DNA of 64,000 bases from contig NZ_CP049270.1 of the NCBI RefSeq assembly GCF_003048595.2, positions 1,426,001-1,490,000 on the forward strand, given 5' to 3'. A program made the position numbers and the translations under genes. Below the pieces are notes generated by a model. That model was not told where the DNA came from. It saw only the letters and a program-made list of their open reading frames with translations, and did not search any database. This document shows, in pieces, positions 38,394 to 46,984 of this stretch; position 1 is the stretch's first letter; every line of letters begins with the position of its first letter. The DNA comes from Campylobacter concisus. Lineage in GTDB: Bacteria; Campylobacterota; Campylobacteria; Campylobacterales; Campylobacteraceae.

Positions 38394-39194
38394 ATGAAAT
38401 TTAAAACTATTTTATTAATAAATTTACTAATAAACTTAAATTTATATGCTTTTGAAGCTTTAATGCCTAGCCAAGCTACCAATAAAGCGATCGATAATTT
38501 TGAACAGATCGAAGACGAATTTTTTACCGGTGATGACTATTTTTCAAACGATTACAGTACTAATACATCTCCTAGTTTTAAGTGTTCTGATGCTAAGGGC
38601 AAATATAAATTTAAAGAGTACTCTTTAGAAGACTTTGTTTGTCAGTCCAAATTTCTTGCTTTTAGAGATAACTATTTTGCTGATCTTTATAATCTAATTG
38701 TAAAAGAAGCTCCAAATTTAAAAGAAAAAGCTCTAAAGATAGCAAGAGAGAGGATAGCTAAAACTCAAAAAGAGTGTATAGATGGGTATTCAAAATATTT
38801 TCAAGTACGGGTTAAATATAATTATAGCGTCGGCAATTCTATTCATTGCACTAGATCTTACTATAGAAACTCCACTGCAAAACTAGCTTTACTTCTTTAT
38901 AAAAATAATAAAGAGCTATTTAAAAGAATTTACGGCGAAGATTATGAGAAATTTAAAGAGGTCTTTGAAGATACTTTAAAGTATGTGCCGATACTTTACT
39001 CTTTTAGAGATCTAAAAGACATAAAAAAAACAGATAAAAAGCCATATGCTGAGTTTTTAAGAAAATATGATGACTATACTGGCGATTATGACAATTATCG
39101 TATCCATGATCTAATTTATATAGTGTTAGTCCAATACTCCTTAATAGACAAAAATGGTCATTTGATTTTGCCTGAGAATAGAAAAGAGGAGTAG
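38394..39194 (+). CDS. LprI-like periplasmic protein, probable immunity protein of the GH19 effector
   Basis: 266 residues with a signal peptide of about 19 (ILLINLLINLNLYA). The mature part has SFKCSDAKG ... DFVCQS ... FADLYNLIV and ARERIAKTQKECIDGY, the cysteine and spacing pattern of LprI/DUF1311 domains, several of which inhibit lysozymes. It starts 11 bases after the effector stop with AAGGG before the ATG, so the two are cotranscribed. An exported lysozyme-inhibitor-like protein directly after an effector with a cell-wall hydrolase domain is the standard effector-immunity layout. LprI membership is judged by eye; binding to the GH19 domain is inferred. Confidence 0.65.
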   Translation: MKFKTILLINLLINLNLYAFEALMPSQATNKAIDNFEQIEDEFFTGDDYFSNDYSTNTSPSFKCSDAKGKYKFKEYSLEDFVCQSKFLAFRDNYFADLYNLIVKEAPNLKEKALKIARERIAKTQKECIDGYSKYFQVRVKYNYSVGNSIHCTRSYYRNSTAKLALLLYKNNKELFKRIYGEDYEKFKEVFEDTLKYVPILYSFRDLKDIKKTDKKPYAEFLRKYDDYTGDYDNYRIHDLIYIVLVQYSLIDKNGHLILPENRKEE

Positions 39195-39253
39195 TATGAC
39201 TACTTCTTGTAAAGAAAAGATATTAAAGCCAATCTAAGACATTATGATGTCTT
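39188..39253 (+). other. Two small stem-loops at the end of the immunity gene
   Basis: AGTAGT-ATG-ACTACT overlaps the stop codon of the immunity gene, and AAGACAT-TATG-ATGTCTT is at 39236-39253. Neither is followed by a proper T run. They mark the boundary between the intact cassette and the displaced, broken one and may be a weak terminator or a recombination scar. Confidence 0.35.
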
Positions 39254-39939
39254 GATAAATAAAAATATAGATCAAGCGTAGAATGTAAATATATATGAAG
39301 ATGACAAGCTAAGCAAAAAAATATGAATAAATTTATTAGCTCTTTTAATGAATCAAAGAGTTTAACTAGAGTAGATAAAGGTATGTGGGAAGATGGGGAT
39401 GAGGGGGTTGGGGGTTGCGCCATAAATGATAATATAATTTATATTACTAGAAAGTGGGAATATAAAGCATCCAGCCACTCATCTAGCTCTACAATAAGTG
39501 AATTTAAAATTAGCGATAGTGATTTAACAGGCTATATATTAGAACCATATGGCGAAAGCACAAAACAGTCTGATCAAGACAAAAGAATACCTACAGAAAA
39601 ATATAATCTAGTATGGCATGTTTCTACAAAATATTCAAAAGACAAGTACTCCAAAAATAAGCGTGGAAATTTTTAGAAAATGGATTTCCAAAATTATATA
39701 ATAATGATATTCCTAAAAGTAGAGCCATATTAATACATATTGGTAGCAAAGGGGAGCATTCTGAAGGATGTTTGCTGCCAGGGAGCGATATCGTTGTTGG
39801 TGAAATAAATGGAAAGAGATACGTTACAGCTGTTTCTGGCAGTATAAATAAATTCTATCAGCTTATAGAATATATCGAGAGCAATGGAATAGATAACGTT
39901 AAAGTTGTGATTGAGGAAAAATATGAAGATTATAAATAA
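39254..39939 (+). pseudogene. Orphan effector tail with DUF5675-like domain (frameshifted)
   Basis: A displaced toxin C-terminus without its body. About 39254-39320 still reads (broken by stops) INKNIDQA-NVNIYEDDKLSKK, matching the effector's linker near residue 825-850. From ATG 39323, 29 codons repeat the effector hinge almost base for base up to EDGDEGV. After that the sequence is unrelated to the GH19 tail: a stretch with TISEFKISDSDLTGYILE, RIPTEKYNLVW and, after a one-base loss in a T5 run near 39672, AILIHIGSKGEHSEGCLLPG. This order fits the DUF5675 family seen in phage and secretion-effector proteins. The frameshift and internal stops make it non-functional as it stands, but it would become a complete alternative tail by recombination at the hinge. 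Confidence 0.7.
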
Positions 39940-40577
39940 AATAATTTTTTTATGGTTAATGGTGTTTGTGTCGCCAGCTCTTTTTGCAGAGCAAACCGCC
40001 GAGAAGTGTTTTAATGGCTTTTTAGATAATAAAGCACATTTTGCCAAACAAGACAAATTTGACGATTTTGATTTTTCTAACATTTTAGCTGACAAGCGTA
40101 TAAAATTTTTGGGTTATATCGGAGCTGATTATCACAGACTACATATAAATTTTGATAGCATTAAAAAGATATCAAGGTCAAAATATATAGTATCTGGCAA
40201 CTATAAAATATACAAATTTTAACTACGGTGTTGATGATTTTATGAAAGGCAAAATCAATGCCCAAGGCATAGCTTTAGCGACCTATTTTATAAAAGGCGA
40301 AACAGAAAAATTTCAAGCTAAAGGCTGTATGCTAACAAGATGGTACATTGACAACGATGAAAAATTGCTATACGACGATATATCAGAAGATGAGGATTTG
40401 TACGCAAATAATTTATTTTGTGGAGAGTGCAAGGTAGGCAAGGTACAAATAAAGCCATGCGCATGGGGTCATTACAGGATACCAAATAGCGACGATCTTG
40501 ACATAGGGGCTGGGGAATTTAGTCCGAACCCAAAATATCTTGGCAACGGCTGGAGCGACTTTAATAAAGATGAATAA
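39923..40577 (+). pseudogene. Frameshifted exported protein, candidate immunity partner of the orphan tail
   Basis: ATG 39923 (GAGG upstream) lies inside the last codons of the orphan tail, giving a 17-base overlap typical of paired toxin-immunity genes. A signal peptide (IIFLWLMVFVSPALFA) is followed by about 80 residues, then a stop at 40220-40222. The matching continuation, YGVDDFMKGKINAQGI ... GCMLTRWYI ... FCGECKVGK, runs in another frame to 40577; removing one T from the TTTT near 40217 restores one ORF of about 217 codons. I do not recognise the family. Cysteines and export suggest a periplasmic protein. Confidence 0.6.
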
Positions 40578-41123
40578 AATTGCAATGAAACACTTTTTAA
40601 TACTATCTCTAATTTTAGGTTTTCTAAATTTAACAGCCAGTGAAAATTTACCACGCACAACAAGCATAGACAAAATCAAAGTAAGTAAAATTTTACCTAC
40701 AAGTAATTTATCATCTAAAAAATTAAATATTTCTTAGACGGCGAAAAGGCAAACTTCATAAATTTATCAAGAACACAGATAATGACGCTCGATTTTTGTT
40801 GTGGTGGTAGCGGTGAGGTCCAAAGGATAAATGTCAAATTTTTTGATAAAAATTTGACTAAAGATTATATAAATTCCAGCAAAATAAAAGATTTCACTAC
40901 AAATTCTGGCATCAAACTTGGTGACAAACAAGACCAAATTTTAAAGAAACTAGGTAAACCAAACGATCTACAAGAAGAAAACGCCATTTCTATCGTCACC
41001 TACATCACTGAGCAAAATGAAAGCAAACTCTTACAAGAATTTGATATGCCACTCTACTACGAGAAATTCATCTTTTCTAATGGAGTTTTAAAAGAGTATG
41101 AATTTGGATTTGAGTACCCGTGA
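40570..41123 (+). pseudogene. Second frameshifted exported protein in the effector island
   Basis: ATG 40570 overlaps the previous ORF's stop (ATGAATAA). A signal peptide (HFLILSLILGFLNLTAS) leads into about 50 codons that stop at 40737. The continuation FLDGEKANFINLSRTQ ... MTLDFCCGGSGEVQ runs from about 40725 in another frame to 41123, so one indel in or near the AAAAAA at 40719-40724 breaks it. The part SGIKLGDKQDQILKKLGKP resembles the SmpA/OmlA-type repeat found in small exported proteins. Function unknown; by position it may be another immunity or accessory protein of the lost cassette. Confidence 0.55.
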
Positions 41124-41194
41124 TATTCCGCGGATCAGGATATTAATTCCATAGAGTAGCAAAAGATATTTTACGGCCTAAAAGCGTAGAATTT

Positions 41195-42226
41195 TTACTC
41201 TTCGTCCAAATTTATTTCAGGTAGTTTCTCTTCAGCAAAACTCTTATCTTTTTTGGTAGCTGGTGTAACTTCGCTCGCTTTTTTTAAAAGCCCATCAAGC
41301 CCTTGTCTTGCCAAACGCTCATTTAGCTGCTCTGGCGTATCTTTCACACCATCAAGATCGCTTAAATCGTCAAATTCTTCATCGTCTTCTTTTTGGATCT
41401 TTATCTCGTAATCAAGCTTGCCATTAAGTCTAGCTAGCTCGTCGCTTATCGCAGCGCAAAAGACCTCAGTATATCCTCTGTGAGCGCAGTTTTTGGCTAG
41501 AAATTCACTCATCACGTTTAGGTGATTTATATAGTCATCTTGCAAGATATTTGCCTGTAAAAGCTCGAATTTTAAAAAGAGCCAGTAGGTATTAAGCACG
41601 TCACTTTCGCAGTACTCGTTGATCTTATCAAGCTCGTCTGCGTAGTAGAGCTCAAGCACCTGATCGCCGTGCACGTCGTATTTGCCAGGTAAATTTAAGC
41701 TAGCACAAAGTATATCAAGCTTTAGTCCTCTTACGCTTCCAAAATCGCTTATAAAATCAAGCAGATCAAGATGAAATTTAGGCGAATACCTTGCCCTATA
41801 ATTTTCCCATTTATTTTTATTTAGCTCTTTGTTTTCGCTCTCGTAATATGCCGCCGCGTTTAGATTGTAGCGCATCGCACGTACCATTAACATCGGTAGG
41901 TCAAAGCCACGGCCGTTAAAGCTAACAAGCCTTGGGTTATAATCATTTATAAATTTTAAAAATTTAGCGATGATCTCGCGCTCGTCCTTGCCCTCCATCG
42001 TGCTAACCTTTAAAAATTTGCCGTACTCATCAGCCATTACAGCAGAGATCGCCACAACTCTATGAAACATCACAGGCAAAAACTCACTACCACTGGCCTC
42101 TTTTTGCAGCATCATCGCTTGTACGCTCACATCTTCATCGCTCCCATCAATACCATAAATTTTTCTTATCAAATTTGCATCAGGTATCGTTTCACAGTCA
42201 AAGACGCAGATGTAACTTTTCGCCAT
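41195..42226 (-). CDS. Predicted 3'-5' exonuclease, PolB-like
   Basis: A 343-residue protein whose first ~230 residues are a DnaQ-like exonuclease of the PolB-exo2 family: FDCETIPD at the N-terminus (the DxE motif), FNGRGFDLPML, then HLDLLDFISDFG and the ESDVLNTYWLF motif with the last acidic ligand. The acidic C-terminal ~80 residues look disordered. Such proteins are predicted to trim DNA ends; no exact role is established. It converges with the effector island and is divergent from waaC. Confidence 0.85.
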   Translation of the reverse strand: MAKSYICVFDCETIPDANLIRKIYGIDGSDEDVSVQAMMLQKEASGSEFLPVMFHRVVAISAVMADEYGKFLKVSTMEGKDEREIIAKFLKFINDYNPRLVSFNGRGFDLPMLMVRAMRYNLNAAAYYESENKELNKNKWENYRARYSPKFHLDLLDFISDFGSVRGLKLDILCASLNLPGKYDVHGDQVLELYYADELDKINEYCESDVLNTYWLFLKFELLQANILQDDYINHLNVMSEFLAKNCAHRGYTEVFCAAISDELARLNGKLDYEIKIQKEDDEEFDDLSDLDGVKDTPEQLNERLARQGLDGLLKKASEVTPATKKDKSFAEEKLPEINLDEE

Positions 42227-42289
42227 TTTAGCCCTTTTTTAAGCATTTTTTTTTAAAATCATACCAAAAATTTATATCTAAAGTGATCA

Positions 42290-43264
42290 ATGCAAAACAA
42301 AAATCAACTAAAAATAGTCATCGTCAAACTCTCAGCTCTTGGGGATATCGTGCACGCAGCTATTGTACTTCAGTTTATCAAAAAGCACCACCCAAATGCC
42401 CATATCACGTGGCTAGTTGATGCTCGTTTTGCAAGCCTTTTAAAAGATCATCCGCTTATCAACGAGCTAGTCGTTTTACCACTTAAACAAAGTTTTAGAC
42501 AAAGCTACAAGATACTAAAAACCCTTGGTAAATTTGACAAAGTGATCGATCTGCAAGGACTTTTTAAATCAGCCATCGTCGCAAAAATAATAGGCAAGCA
42601 AACTTATGGATTTAGTAGAGAGAGTGTCAAAGAAAAGATCGCAGCTAGGCTTTATAGGCATAAATTTAAAATTGATTACAACGAAAATATAATCATTAGA
42701 AATTTGGCACTTGTGGCTTTTGCTCTAAATTTTAGCTTTGAATCAAGTGAAATTTTAGAAAAAGTACCTTGCTTTGAAGCAAGTGAAATTTATAAAAATG
42801 AAAGTGGTAAAAAACGCGTTTTAATAGCCGCCTTTGCAAGCGAAGAGAGCAAAATTTATAACAAATTTAAAGACGTGATCAGACTACTTGATGGATGTGA
42901 AATTTACCTTTGCTACGGAAGTGAGAGCGAGAAAGTAAGGGCTGAGGCGATCATTTCAGGCACCAAAGCAAAGCTGCTTGAAAAACTAAGTATAAAAGAG
43001 ATGATAGATTACATCGCAAGCTGTGATTTAGTAATTGGTAACGATAGCGGCTTAACGCACCTTGCTTGGGCGATAAATAGGCCTTCTATCACACTTTTTG
43101 GCAACCGTCCAAGCCACAGAAATGCTTACATCACGGATAAAAATTTAGTTATAGATATGGGTAAGCAAATAGATGCCAGAAGTATCGATAAAAACGACTT
43201 TTGCATAAGAGAAATTTTTCCAGAAACGGTTGCAAATTTCGCAAAAAGGCTGCTAAATGGATAG
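42290..43264 (+). CDS. waaC: Lipopolysaccharide heptosyltransferase I
   Basis: A 324-residue GT9 enzyme. KLSALGDIVHA at the N-terminus is the WaaC signature, and the C-terminal domain has GNDSGLTHLAWA and the FGNRPSHRN loop. It adds the first heptose to Kdo of the lipid A inner core. It opens the LOS/LPS locus, as in C. jejuni, and overlaps the next gene by 8 bases. Confidence 0.96.
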   Translation: MQNKNQLKIVIVKLSALGDIVHAAIVLQFIKKHHPNAHITWLVDARFASLLKDHPLINELVVLPLKQSFRQSYKILKTLGKFDKVIDLQGLFKSAIVAKIIGKQTYGFSRESVKEKIAARLYRHKFKIDYNENIIIRNLALVAFALNFSFESSEILEKVPCFEASEIYKNESGKKRVLIAAFASEESKIYNKFKDVIRLLDGCEIYLCYGSESEKVRAEAIISGTKAKLLEKLSIKEMIDYIASCDLVIGNDSGLTHLAWAINRPSITLFGNRPSHRNAYITDKNLVIDMGKQIDARSIDKNDFCIREIFPETVANFAKRLLNG

Positions 43265-44150
43265 ACTCTATCTGGCTGGCTTTTATACTTTAAAATTTTT
43301 TATATTTTTACTGCCTAGTTCACTTAGAGATTTGCTTGCCAAATTTTTAGCGTTTGCGTTTATGAAACTTAAAAAAAAGAGATTTCATATCGTGATGATA
43401 AATTTAAATCTTGCATTTGGTGAGTCAAAAACCAAGGAAGAGAAGCTTGAGATCGCCAAAAAATGCTACTACAACTTTGCAAAATACCTTGGTATAAATT
43501 TCATCCTCAATCAAAACACGACAAAGCAAAAAGTGCTTGAAAAAGTTAGCTTTAAAAATGAGCATAATCTGCTTGAAGCGCTTAAGCTTGATCGTCCGAT
43601 TATCGTGACTACCGCTCATTTTGGGCAGTGGGAGCTTTTTAGCTTAGCAATGTCTGCTCGTTTTGGTGCAGTCTCAGTGCTTGGCAGAAAGCTTGATAGT
43701 AGCGTCATGGATAAAATTTTAAGAGCCAACAGAACGCAGTTTGACGTGGAGCTCATTGACAAAGATGGCGGCGCAAAAGATATCTTAAAAGCTCTAAAAG
43801 CTAGGCGAATAGTGGGAATTTTAGTCGATCAAAATACCGCTCCAAAAGATGGCATAAAGGTGAAATTTTTTGACAAAGATGTGCTTCACACGCCAGCTGC
43901 GAGCGTGCTAGCTCAAAAAACAAACGCCCTAATAATTAATGCATTTATCTATCAAAAAGATGAAAATATAAGTGAAATTTGCTTTTCGCCAGCCATTGAT
44001 ATAAATAAATTTGACAAAGAAGAGGTGGTGCAAAAAGTAACGCAAATGCAGTGTAGCGCGTGCGAAGAGATGGTTAGAGCAAGGCCTGAGGAATACTTTT
44101 GGTTTCACCAAAGATTTAAGAGATTTTACGAAAATGAGTATAAATGCTAA
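43257..44150 (+). CDS. htrB: Lipid A late acyltransferase (HtrB/WaaM)
   Basis: A 297-residue membrane-anchored acyltransferase of the LpxL/HtrB family. A hydrophobic N-terminal span precedes the catalytic H-x4-E motif (HFGQWE, His121 and Glu126), and VDQNTAPKDGI contributes to the acyl pocket. It adds a secondary acyl chain to Kdo-lipid A. waaC-htrB is the conserved start of Campylobacter LOS loci. It overlaps the following GT2 gene by 7 bases. Confidence 0.94.
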   Translation: MDRLYLAGFYTLKFFIFLLPSSLRDLLAKFLAFAFMKLKKKRFHIVMINLNLAFGESKTKEEKLEIAKKCYYNFAKYLGINFILNQNTTKQKVLEKVSFKNEHNLLEALKLDRPIIVTTAHFGQWELFSLAMSARFGAVSVLGRKLDSSVMDKILRANRTQFDVELIDKDGGAKDILKALKARRIVGILVDQNTAPKDGIKVKFFDKDVLHTPAASVLAQKTNALIINAFIYQKDENISEICFSPAIDINKFDKEEVVQKVTQMQCSACEEMVRARPEEYFWFHQRFKRFYENEYKC

Positions 44151-44848
44151 GTGTCGTCATCTTAACTTTTAACAGCCAAAAATATCTACAAAAAGTGCTA
44201 GAAAGTACAAATTTTGCAGATGAGGTCATCGTGGTTGATAGCGGTTCAAAAGATAGCACAAGGCAAATTTGTGATGGCTTTAGCAACGTGAGATTTCACG
44301 AGCAAGCTTGGCTGGGATTTGGCGCACAAAAGCAAAGAGGCGTGGATATAGCCAAAAATGAGTGGGTCTTTGTGCTTGATAGCGATGAGGTGATTACAGA
44401 CGAGCTTAAAAATGAGATCATTAACACGCTAAAAGAGCCTAAATTTATGGCTTACAACGTTGCTAGGCTAAATTTTTTCTTTGGCAAAGCGATAAAAAAC
44501 ATGGGGCTCTATCCAGACTACACAGTGAGGCTTTTTAACAAAAATTTTGCCAAATTTGATGGCAGAGCTGTGCATGAAAAGGTCATTTTAAATGACGGCT
44601 CGCAAAAGCTTGGATCGCTTAAAAATCACTTCTTGCATTACGCATATGAGAGCATCGAGCAGTTTATCGCTAAGCAAAATCGCTACTCAAGTATGGGCGC
44701 AAAGAGAAATTTACTAAAGGCGCTTACAAGCCCAGCGTGGACATTTTTTAAGCTTTATGTGCTAAAAGGCGGCTTTAAAGAGGGCTTTACTGGCTACGTC
44801 ATAGCCAGACTTTACGCTCAGTACACATTTTGGAAATATATAAAATGA
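44144..44848 (+). CDS. WaaE/KdtX-like GT2 glycosyltransferase
   Basis: A 234-residue GT-A enzyme of the WaaE branch of GT2. VVDSGSKDST forms the nucleotide site, DSD at 79-81 the metal site, and YPDYTVRLFNK and AVHEKV are family-specific. WaaE-like enzymes add a beta-1,4-glucose to the first heptose of the core. It is coupled to the next gene by an ATGA overlap. Confidence 0.88.
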   Translation: MLSVVILTFNSQKYLQKVLESTNFADEVIVVDSGSKDSTRQICDGFSNVRFHEQAWLGFGAQKQRGVDIAKNEWVFVLDSDEVITDELKNEIINTLKEPKFMAYNVARLNFFFGKAIKNMGLYPDYTVRLFNKNFAKFDGRAVHEKVILNDGSQKLGSLKNHFLHYAYESIEQFIAKQNRYSSMGAKRNLLKALTSPAWTFFKLYVLKGGFKEGFTGYVIARLYAQYTFWKYIK

Positions 44849-45906
44849 AAATACTTGTAATTAAATTTAGAAACATCGGCGACGTGCTTTTAACAACACC
44901 GCTCATTGAAAATTTGCACCACTACTACCCAGATGCGACCATCGACTTTGCCCTAAACAAAGGCACAGAAGCGATGATCGAGGGAAATCCTCACATAAAT
45001 AAAATTCACATTTACGATAGACAAAGTGCAAATTCTGGCTTTTTTAAAAAACTAATTACTGAGATAAAATTTATAAAAGCCATCAAAAAAGAGAAGTACG
45101 ATATGGCGGTGCAAACAACCACGGGAGACCGCGGCATCATCATCTCAAAATATGCAAAGATCAAAAAAATAGTAGGCTTTCTTGGCAAAAATCAATCAAT
45201 AAATAAACTTCTAAACGTCAAAGCAAAATACTATGAAAATTTTTCACATACGATCGATCATAATCTAAACGCTTTAAGGGCTTTGGGATTTGAACCAATT
45301 AGCAAAAAGGTGAGTGTATTTTCGGACGAGAGTGTGGAGCATCTAAATTTACCAAAACGCTTTGTACATATGCATCTTACAAGCCGCTGGATGTTTAAAT
45401 GCGCAAATGATGAGAGCATGTCAGAGCTCATTGACTACTGCGAAAATGAGCTTGGGGTAAAGGTCGTGCTAACAAGCGACAATAAAGAAAATGAGCTAGA
45501 AAAGCTAGTAAGCGTACTAAAAATTTGCAAGAGTGAGCCTATAAATTTAGGCGGTAAGCTAAATTTGAAACAAACGATCGCCCTATCAAAGTGCTCAAGC
45601 CTTTTTATCGGAGTGGATACAGCTATAATGCACATCGCTGCGGCAAATGACGTGCCTGTGATCGCTTTTTTTGGTCCAAGCAATGCTTTTGAGTGGGGGC
45701 CTTGGGATAACTCACTCATGGAAAATGGCTACACAGCGCAAAATGGCATCCAAAGTATGGGCAAACACATCGTCTATCAAAAAGACTGGGACTTTGTACC
45801 TTGTGACAAAGAAGGTATAGCAAAGCATGGTGTAGAAAAAACGTTGATGGATTTTAGCGACGAAATGCCAAAAATAAAAGCCAAAATAAAAGAAATTTTA
45901 GGATAG
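44845..45906 (+). CDS. LPS heptosyltransferase III-like (WaaQ, GT9)
   Basis: A 353-residue GT9 transferase: VIKFRNIGDVLLTTP at the N-terminus, LTSRWMFK in the middle and FIGVDTAIMHIAAA with FFGPSNAFEWGPW at the donor site. This pattern is that of WaaQ-type heptosyltransferase III. ATG 44845 overlaps the upstream stop by 4 bases; codons before it belong to the GT2 gene. It would add a branching heptose or similar sugar to the inner core. Confidence 0.88.
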   Translation: MKILVIKFRNIGDVLLTTPLIENLHHYYPDATIDFALNKGTEAMIEGNPHINKIHIYDRQSANSGFFKKLITEIKFIKAIKKEKYDMAVQTTTGDRGIIISKYAKIKKIVGFLGKNQSINKLLNVKAKYYENFSHTIDHNLNALRALGFEPISKKVSVFSDESVEHLNLPKRFVHMHLTSRWMFKCANDESMSELIDYCENELGVKVVLTSDNKENELEKLVSVLKICKSEPINLGGKLNLKQTIALSKCSSLFIGVDTAIMHIAAANDVPVIAFFGPSNAFEWGPWDNSLMENGYTAQNGIQSMGKHIVYQKDWDFVPCDKEGIAKHGVEKTLMDFSDEMPKIKAKIKEILG

Positions 45907-45910
45907 GTAG

Positions 45911-46984
45911 ATGAATATTCTTCACACGCAGACACTTTTTAACTGGGGTGGCGAGCAAAATAAGACGCTAAACGAGATGCGTTTTATGCGCAAGATAGGT
46001 CATAATGTCATACTTTTTTGCAACCCAAATTCTCAGATAGAAAGCATTGCAAAAGAAGAAGACTTTAGTGTTATAGCACAAGAGATGAATAAGAAAAATT
46101 TTCATAAAAGTGTACCAGTACTTTGCGAAGCTATAAGCTCAAACAAGATAGATATCGTAATCACACATGGCTCGACTGATAGCTGGGTTGGGGCCATAGC
46201 TGGGCTTTTTTACCGCAAAAGGGGCGTTAAATTTTACAAGGAAAGGCATAATCTTTTTCCTATAAAAGGCTTTCTTTCAAAACTAATGTACAAAAGACTA
46301 TTTGATAAAATTTTATACATCTCAGATAGTGTCAAAGAGTACCTGCTAAGCATCGGCGTTAGCGAAGATAAGCTAGTTTTTATGCCAAGTACAGTCGATG
46401 TGGAGGCGATAGATGATACAAAAAGCACATTTAGAGATAAGTTTAATATATCTCAAGATGAGCTAGTTATCGGTACATTTACTTCGCTTTACCGCAAGAA
46501 AGGTGTCTACGACTTTGCAAATGCAGCAAAAGAGATTTTAAAAGAGAAGGACGCCACAATAGTTTTTGCAGGAAATATCAGCGAAAGCATAAAAAATGAG
46601 ATTGCCTCGATTTTTAGCAAAAAAGATAAGATCATCTTCACTGGCTTTAGAAATGACGCGGCAAACGTTATAAAAAGCTTTGATATCTACGTATTTGCTT
46701 CGCACTCTGAGGGGCTTGGCACAGTTTTGCTTGAGGCGATGAGCTCAAAAGTGCCAGTTGTAGTCTATGATAACGCGCCGATGAACGTGCTAGTTAAAGA
46801 TAAAGAGCGTGGGCTTTGTGCTAGAAATTTAGATGAAATTTCACTAAAAGAGTGCATTTTAGAGCTGATAAATGAGCCTGAAAAAGCCAAAATTTACTCA
46901 CAAAACGCCTTTAAATTTGTGGATGAAAACTTTAGCCACAAGGCGCTAAAAGAAGCTATTAAAAATTTACTGGAGCAAAAATGA
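45911..46984 (+). CDS. GT4 glycosyltransferase of the LPS locus (left copy)
   Basis: A 357-residue GT-B enzyme. NWGGEQNKTLNE is the acceptor-side glycine-rich loop; the donor half has GTFTSLYRKKG and EGLGTVLLEA, the E-x7-E motif. It overlaps the deacetylase downstream by 4 bases (ATGA). A second GT4-deacetylase pair lies in the opposite orientation at 49071-50875, with similar proteins. The sugar is not known. Confidence 0.87.
   Translation: MNILHTQTLFNWGGEQNKTLNEMRFMRKIGHNVILFCNPNSQIESIAKEEDFSVIAQEMNKKNFHKSVPVLCEAISSNKIDIVITHGSTDSWVGAIAGLFYRKRGVKFYKERHNLFPIKGFLSKLMYKRLFDKILYISDSVKEYLLSIGVSEDKLVFMPSTVDVEAIDDTKSTFRDKFNISQDELVIGTFTSLYRKKGVYDFANAAKEILKEKDATIVFAGNISESIKNEIASIFSKKDKIIFTGFRNDAANVIKSFDIYVFASHSEGLGTVLLEAMSSKVPVVVYDNAPMNVLVKDKERGLCARNLDEISLKECILELINEPEKAKIYSQNAFKFVDENFSHKALKEAIKNLLEQK

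Noticed and set aside
39254-41123. Phase-variable homopolymer switching as the cause of the three frameshifts
   Set aside because: The A and T runs are only 4-6 bases long, shorter than typical Campylobacter slippage tracts (8 or more, usually G). Decay or sequencing error fits better.
34822-41123. Prophage
   Set aside because: Lysozyme-like domains suggested it, but there is no integrase, capsid, tail, terminase or holin, and the flanks show no attachment repeat.
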